From an uncultured euryarchaeote (lineage in GTDB: Archaea > Thermoplasmatota > Poseidoniia > Poseidoniales > Thalassarchaeaceae), in assembly GCA_937876055.1 (NCBI GenBank), contig CALEIW010000085.1, forward strand, positions 1 through 11,256: 11,256 nucleotides of DNA, written 5' to 3'. The translations under genes and the position numbers were made by a program. Below are positions 7,874-11,256 of this stretch, piece after piece. Below the pieces are notes generated by a model. The model saw only the letters and a list, made by a program, of their open reading frames with translations. It was not told where the DNA came from and did no database searches. Numbering within the stretch: position 1 is the stretch's first letter; every line of letters begins with the position of its first letter.

Positions 7874-8107
7874 CTATATCTCTGCGCCGATTAGTGTTCT
7901 AGTTTCGGCAATTCCATCGATTGCACGAACCTCGTTCATAATACAGGGAGTAAGGTCGTTATCATCATCGGCTTCGACTTTGACAAATAAATCATGCATT
8001 CCAAAAACAATCCACTGACCGCTTACATTATCCAATTTAGCGACCTTGTCTCGGACCTCTATTTCACGGCCAGGCTCGGTTGTAATTAGTACAAATCCAA
8101 CCGCCAT
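7874..8107 (-). CDS. Stand-alone Lrp/AsnC ligand-binding (RAM) domain protein, downstream copy
   Basis: This 77-residue protein is a complete RAM/AsnC ligand-binding alpha-beta sandwich with no helix-turn-helix. It starts AVGFVLITTEPG, has the central IVFGMHDLFVKVE strand pair with the conserved Gly and Asp-Leu, and ends GIAETRTLIGAEI. In Lrp/AsnC regulators this domain forms dimers and higher oligomers and binds amino acids or other effectors at subunit interfaces. Without a DNA-binding part it probably acts as a sensor or partner of other proteins; the ligand is unknown. It is the second gene of a two-gene operon, only three bases after the upstream paralogue, and has a strong ribosome binding site overlapping that gene's end. 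It has the same length as the paralogue, with 28 of 77 positions identical by my ungapped alignment. It converges on the STAND gene with 19 bases between them. Confidence 0.85.
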   Translation of the reverse strand: MAVGFVLITTEPGREIEVRDKVAKLDNVSGQWIVFGMHDLFVKVEADDDNDLTPCIMNEVRAIDGIAETRTLIGAEI

Positions 8108-8110
8108 AAT

Positions 8111-8344
8111 TCAGACCTCCACTGCGATTAACGTCTCTGTTTGTTCAACACCCGGAATATTTCGGAATTCACCAATTAGGGTCTTTGACATCTCCTTATC
8201 ATCCTTGAAATCGATTCTAGCGGCTAGATCATATTCGCCGTAAACAACATGAGTTTCGACTACATTTTCTAATTCCAAAAGTGCTCGGTAAACCTCAGAT
8301 TCCTTCATTGGTTTTGTCTTTATGAGGACGAATGCGGTACTCAA
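8111..8344 (-). CDS. Stand-alone Lrp/AsnC ligand-binding (RAM) domain protein, upstream copy with TTG start
   Basis: This is a 77-residue paralogue of the next gene, again a bare RAM domain with no DNA-binding helix-turn-helix. It begins STAFVLIKTKP, has VVYGEYDLAARID in the middle with the conserved Gly and Asp-Leu, and ends IPGVEQTETLIAVEV. The start is a TTG at 8344-8342, chosen because the RAM fold begins immediately after it and a GAGGT lies seven bases upstream. As the first gene of the operon, its end carries the ribosome binding site for the second. Divergence from the neighbour at FVLIKTKP/FVLITTEP and around the central loop suggests two different specificities or a hetero-oligomer. 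This is inference from a tandem duplication kept intact at equal length. The ligand and any partner are unknown. Confidence 0.85.
   Translation of the reverse strand: MSTAFVLIKTKPMKESEVYRALLELENVVETHVVYGEYDLAARIDFKDDKEMSKTLIGEFRNIPGVEQTETLIAVEV
8115..8120 (-). promoter_or_regulatory. Shine-Dalgarno site of the downstream RAM gene
   Basis: GGAGGT on the minus strand lies seven bases before ATG 8107 and within the last codons of the upstream RAM gene. It matches the conserved CCUCC at the 3' end of 16S rRNA and supports coupled translation of the pair. Confidence 0.75.
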
Positions 8345-8351
8345 TTCAATA

Positions 8352-8356
8352 ACCTC
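8352..8356 (-). promoter_or_regulatory. Shine-Dalgarno site that fixes the TTG start at 8344
   Basis: GAGGT on the minus strand, followed by seven bases and then TTG, supports initiation at 8344. Without it the non-ATG start would be hard to defend. Confidence 0.65.
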
Positions 8357-8377
8357 TGCGAGGGGCCCGTTGGCTGT

Positions 8378-8388
8378 TTGTTTATGAC
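8378..8388 (-). promoter_or_regulatory. Possible TATA box of the RAM operon
   Basis: The minus strand reads GTCATAAACAA, the most TATA-like element upstream of the operon. Its centre is about 39 bases from the TTG start. Transcription would thus begin roughly at the Shine-Dalgarno sequence and give a leader of about a dozen bases. The match to an archaeal TATA box is moderate. Confidence 0.35.
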
Positions 8389-8423
8389 TCCTATGTAGTC
8401 GATGCTAACCTCTTCCAGCAGGG

Positions 8424-8438
8424 GGGAAACAATACAAT
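8424..8438 (+). promoter_or_regulatory. Possible BRE/TATA element of the beta-helix protein gene
   Basis: GGGAAACAATACAAT combines a purine-rich BRE-like part with an AATACAAT box 24-31 bases upstream of ATG 8462. That spacing places the transcription start at or next to the start codon, so a leaderless message is likely. No Shine-Dalgarno sequence is present before this ATG, which agrees. Confidence 0.4.
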
Positions 8439-8461
8439 GAATGAGGCGAGCCGAATAATCC

Positions 8462-11256
8462 ATGCGCGCGAGGGAAGGTAGCACAGCCGGCCTCGCAATG
8501 TTTCTAATCGCATTGTTATTCATATCCTACAGTCTACCTATTGCCGCTAATGCTGCAAGTGGCAAAAGCACAACCGTTTGGTCAGGAACAGTACTTCTTC
8601 CAGATGGTTATCTCGTAGGCGCTCAAGATGTCTTAATTGTACAGGAAGGAACAACAATTCGGTTGGGTTCGGATGAGGACCTTACCGTAGATGGTAGAAT
8701 CATGATTGAAGGTACGGAAGACGATCCTGTAATTCTAGAATCAATTCTTGGTAAGCATGATGGAATCATATTCAACCAATCCAGTCAGGGGCTCGGGTCA
8801 AGTATCGAAAACCTGACAATTACAGATGCCGAATTTGGTATCACAATCTATGGTTCAAACCCAGAATTAACAGATATTATTGTCCAGAATGCCGATAGGG
8901 TAGCAGTTGACCTATTTGATGGAGCAACTCCAACAATCAATAATCTAGAAATCAATGGTGGAGGTCAAGATGTCCATGGTTTCTCTAGTAGCTGGAGATA
9001 TGGCATAGGGCTCTCTGTGGGAGCCAATTCTGCACCAGTTCTTAACGGACTAAACGCTGACGGTTTAATCACCCGTGCTGTTAATTATTGGGGGAATTCT
9101 GGTGGCTTGCTTTCAAACTTAGAAATTAGCAATATTTCAGGGGCAACCCTTGCTGTTGGAACCGGTATTTGGATTGAAGACTCAAGGCCTTTGATTATCG
9201 ATGTGGATATCCAGGGTTCGGACAATGGCATCTTTGTTCGACATATCACAGATGGTTGGGTTACTCGGCCAACTTTCCAAAGGGTTGTCATCGAGGACAG
9301 TATGTATCGTGGAGTGCTGGTTGAGCAGTATAATCATAGCCAATTTAGCAATTTACCAGCACACGCAGTTTTCGATGATTTGACTATTCGTGGAACTGGC
9401 GGTGTGAATGCTAAAACCTCAGGCTTGGGCTTTTCAGCATTTGAAGTCAATACTAGTGGTGTTATTGTTGACAATGCATTGATTGAAGACAATCCAGTTG
9501 TTGGCTTCAAAGCATACCTAATCGGCTCTTCAACAATCATTAATGGACTGGAATTAAACAATAACGGGAAGCCCCTTGCAAACACTCCGATAAACGATAG
9601 AGCAGGATTATTCCTTCGTAGCGTTAACTGGGCACCGGTAATCAATGACCTTGTAGTTACTAACTCCACTGGACCAGGTATTCTATTGTGGAAGGGAGGT
9701 GCAATGGGTCAGGATTGGTGGACGTCGAATAACGGTGCTAGTGGTGTTGATTTCAGAGAATTCCATCCTCAGGTAACAATCCTCAGAAGTCTAGATAATG
9801 CAGGTCATGGAGTATCGGTTAGAGACTCTAGCAATGTCGAATTATCTCATGTTCTTACATCCGGAAATGGTATTGGTTCTAGCCTACCAGAAACTGGAGC
9901 AGGGCTATATTTCCATGAAGCTAATGACGTGATGAGCGGAGGAAAGAATGTCTCCTGCTTCACATGTATTTCAAATGAGGATCAGCATGGGATAGTCGCT
10001 AGGGATAGTATAGATCTACAATTACTCGCAGTAGAGGTTCACGATCCTCTAAGCGGCCCCGCTGTAGATATCGACAATAGCGGTCTTCCCCGAGATGGCA
10101 TGGTAATTATCGATGATATGAGAATAAATCTCAATCAATCCAATTATGCAATTCAATTACAAGACGTAAATGCAGAAATTCATGGTCTCGATCTTTCAGG
10201 AGATAATGGAGGTGTATTCTGGAGTGCTGGTGATGCGGTTACCTCCTACCTATCTACCAGCATAATCTCAGGTAATGGTGGTTCATGTTTCGATATAGTC
10301 GACCATTCCGAACTAGTAGTCAACAACCTAGGATTGGCTTGTGCAACAGGTTCCAAGCCTACAGTGGAGTCCAGCTTTGTTAATTTCACAGATTCCGGCT
10401 TTATCTCCGGAACAGGGCATGAAACTACTTTCCATCTAGAATCTTCAAGCCATGTTCGTTGGATTTCCTCCAGTTCTATTTCTGACCCAACATATACCGC
10501 TTCCGACAGTATTCTAGACATTATGTGGTTCATTGAACTCCACGCAGTGAATCAGTTGTTGAGACATATACCATACGCGGAAGTCAACCTGTCATTTTCA
10601 TCTTGGGAAGAAGACCAATCAGCCAACCTACCGTATCATGGATTCGAGACACTAGGGCCTTATGTTGGAAATAGATGGCTTCCTTCTCAAGGCTGGTCAA
10701 CCGACAATACAGCCTATGTTGGATGTGACTATGACGGGGTGCACAACGATTCTGCATCGATAACTATGGACGATGATTTGTTGGTATATTGCAGGCTAGA
10801 ATTAACCAATCAACCTCCATTCATCATTTGGTCAACTCCAGAGGACGAGGAAGAATTCCCAAGCGGTTCTTCAGTTATTTTCGATGCTAGTAACTCATGG
10901 GATTTAGATGATGATCCATTAACCTACACATGGACTAGTAGCATAGACGGTGATTTACTATCATCTTGTTTTGGTACCTTACCCTCCGGAAACAATGGCT
11001 CATTCATAGTTGCCAATAACCCTCCTGAAACCGCTGATGGTTGCTTATCTGATGGTGAACAGGAAATCACTTTGGAAGTTTGTGATAGTGGAAATCAATG
11101 TGTTAGCGAAAGCCGAACAATCGAGCTCTTCAACCGCCCTCCTTCCCTGTCAGTTTCCACTTCTCCGAGTATCTCATCTTGGGGAATAATGCACCTTGGT
11201 CGGACGGCAAATGCAACAATTTCACTCGAGGGAAGCAGTGACCCAGAAGGCGACCA
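8462..11256 (+). CDS. Large secreted right-handed beta-helix protein with PKD-like domains (3' end cut off)
   Basis: The frame is open for 931 codons and runs off the right edge. An in-frame TAA at 8456 fixes ATG 8462 as the first possible start. The N-terminus is a signal peptide: MRAREG, a hydrophobic stretch MFLIALLFISY, then a cleavage region near IAANAASG (about 28-35). Residues from about 40 to 680 show irregular beta-helix rungs of the type P-x-I-x-x-L-x-I followed by a G-I/V turn, for example NPELTDIIV, TPTINNLEI, RPLIIDVDI and APVINDLVV. This is the pectate-lyase-like or parallel beta-helix (PbH1) fold. No carbohydrate-active catalytic residues are evident. From about residue 781 a PKD-like domain begins (NQPPFI, then DASNSWDLDDDPLTYTWTS), and a second Ig-like unit starts near 890 (NRPPSLSVS). 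Many N-x-S/T sequons suggest N-glycosylation. A cell-surface role in binding polysaccharide or other cells is plausible but unproven. It is divergent from the RAM operon, with 117 bases between them. Confidence 0.85.
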   Translation, partial: MRAREGSTAGLAMFLIALLFISYSLPIAANAASGKSTTVWSGTVLLPDGYLVGAQDVLIVQEGTTIRLGSDEDLTVDGRIMIEGTEDDPVILESILGKHDGIIFNQSSQGLGSSIENLTITDAEFGITIYGSNPELTDIIVQNADRVAVDLFDGATPTINNLEINGGGQDVHGFSSSWRYGIGLSVGANSAPVLNGLNADGLITRAVNYWGNSGGLLSNLEISNISGATLAVGTGIWIEDSRPLIIDVDIQGSDNGIFVRHITDGWVTRPTFQRVVIEDSMYRGVLVEQYNHSQFSNLPAHAVFDDLTIRGTGGVNAKTSGLGFSAFEVNTSGVIVDNALIEDNPVVGFKAYLIGSSTIINGLELNNNGKPLANTPINDRAGLFLRSVNWAPVINDLVVTNSTGPGILLWKGGAMGQDWWTSNNGASGVDFREFHPQVTILRSLDNAGHGVSVRDSSNVELSHVLTSGNGIGSSLPETGAGLYFHEANDVMSGGKNVSCFTCISNEDQHGIVARDSIDLQLLAVEVHDPLSGPAVDIDNSGLPRDGMVIIDDMRINLNQSNYAIQLQDVNAEIHGLDLSGDNGGVFWSAGDAVTSYLSTSIISGNGGSCFDIVDHSELVVNNLGLACATGSKPTVESSFVNFTDSGFISGTGHETTFHLESSSHVRWISSSSISDPTYTASDSILDIMWFIELHAVNQLLRHIPYAEVNLSFSSWEEDQSANLPYHGFETLGPYVGNRWLPSQGWSTDNTAYVGCDYDGVHNDSASITMDDDLLVYCRLELTNQPPFIIWSTPEDEEEFPSGSSVIFDASNSWDLDDDPLTYTWTSSIDGDLLSSCFGTLPSGNNGSFIVANNPPETADGCLSDGEQEITLEVCDSGNQCVSESRTIELFNRPPSLSVSTSPSISSWGIMHLGRTANATISLEGSSDPEGD

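Noticed and set aside
8350..8413. Direct repeat TAACCTCT at 8350-8357 and 8406-8413
   Set aside because: It is only eight bases long. One copy is explained by the Shine-Dalgarno complement before the TTG start, so the second copy may be chance.
8438..8505. Earlier ATG at 8438 as the start of the beta-helix protein
   Set aside because: It is in a different frame and meets a stop after 14 codons; the secreted-protein frame has its own stop at 8456, so 8462 is the first usable ATG.
8341..8523. Minus-strand 60-residue frame covering the RAM/beta-helix intergenic region
   Set aside because: It runs across the promoter region and the signal-peptide coding sequence of the plus-strand gene, has no family resemblance, and would overlap the TTG start of the RAM gene.
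9334..9669. Minus-strand 111-residue frame inside the beta-helix gene
   Set aside because: It is antisense to a clear run of beta-helix repeats; composition and lack of motifs mark it as a shadow.
10246..10533. Minus-strand 95-residue frame inside the beta-helix gene
   Set aside because: It is antisense to the same long secreted-protein frame, with no promoter, ribosome binding site or domain.
1..11256. Search by eye for CRISPR arrays, tRNA genes, transposases and integration sites
   Set aside because: No regularly spaced repeats, no cloverleaf with the TTC/CCA-type consensus, no transposase or integrase motifs and no terminal inverted repeats were seen. A tRNA scan and an IS database search could not be run.

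Overview
The window looks like chromosomal DNA from a planktonic euryarchaeon. My best guess is Marine Group II (Candidatus Poseidoniales), which I infer from gene content rather than from any marker. Four things point to archaea: a TYW2/Taw2-type wyosine tRNA enzyme, two free-standing Lrp/AsnC ligand-binding (RAM) proteins, TATA-like boxes about 25 nt upstream of starts with no ribosome binding site, and very large secreted surface proteins with a beta-helix and PKD-like module. A UvrC of bacterial type also fits, because mesophilic archaea are known to carry uvrABC genes gained by transfer. No mobile element, CRISPR array, rRNA or tRNA is visible. Coding density is very high and no gene-free stretch exceeds about 120 bases.

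Layout, left to right: (1) 1-876 minus, a nearly complete Taw2 running off the left edge. (2) 939-3917 plus, a large signal-peptide protein with one C-terminal membrane anchor and a charged cytoplasmic tail, in no family I recognise. (3) 3918-5645 minus, UvrC, whose stop codon abuts the stop of the previous gene. (4) 5701-7854 plus, a winged-helix plus STAND/AAA-type P-loop ATPase with a helical-repeat C-terminus, divergent from uvrC. (5) 8111-8344 and 7874-8107 minus, two paralogous 77-residue RAM-domain proteins in a two-gene operon. (6) 8462 plus to the right edge, a secreted right-handed beta-helix protein with PKD-like domains, incomplete.

Transcription units alternate strictly in direction, so each boundary is either a compact divergent promoter region or an end-to-end convergent junction. 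The genes do not form one obvious pathway: tRNA modification, DNA repair, an ATPase regulator, small-molecule sensing and cell-surface proteins sit side by side. The least explained signals are at the starts. A perfect 9-bp inverted repeat spans the taw2/surface-protein divergent start region. A perfect 8-bp all-G/C hairpin carries the likely start codon of the surface protein in its four-base loop. The RAM operon uses clear Shine-Dalgarno sequences, including one before a TTG start, while the neighbouring secreted gene looks leaderless. I see no convincing evidence of a complete new multi-gene system. The wHTH-STAND protein and the anchored surface protein are the best candidates for new biology.
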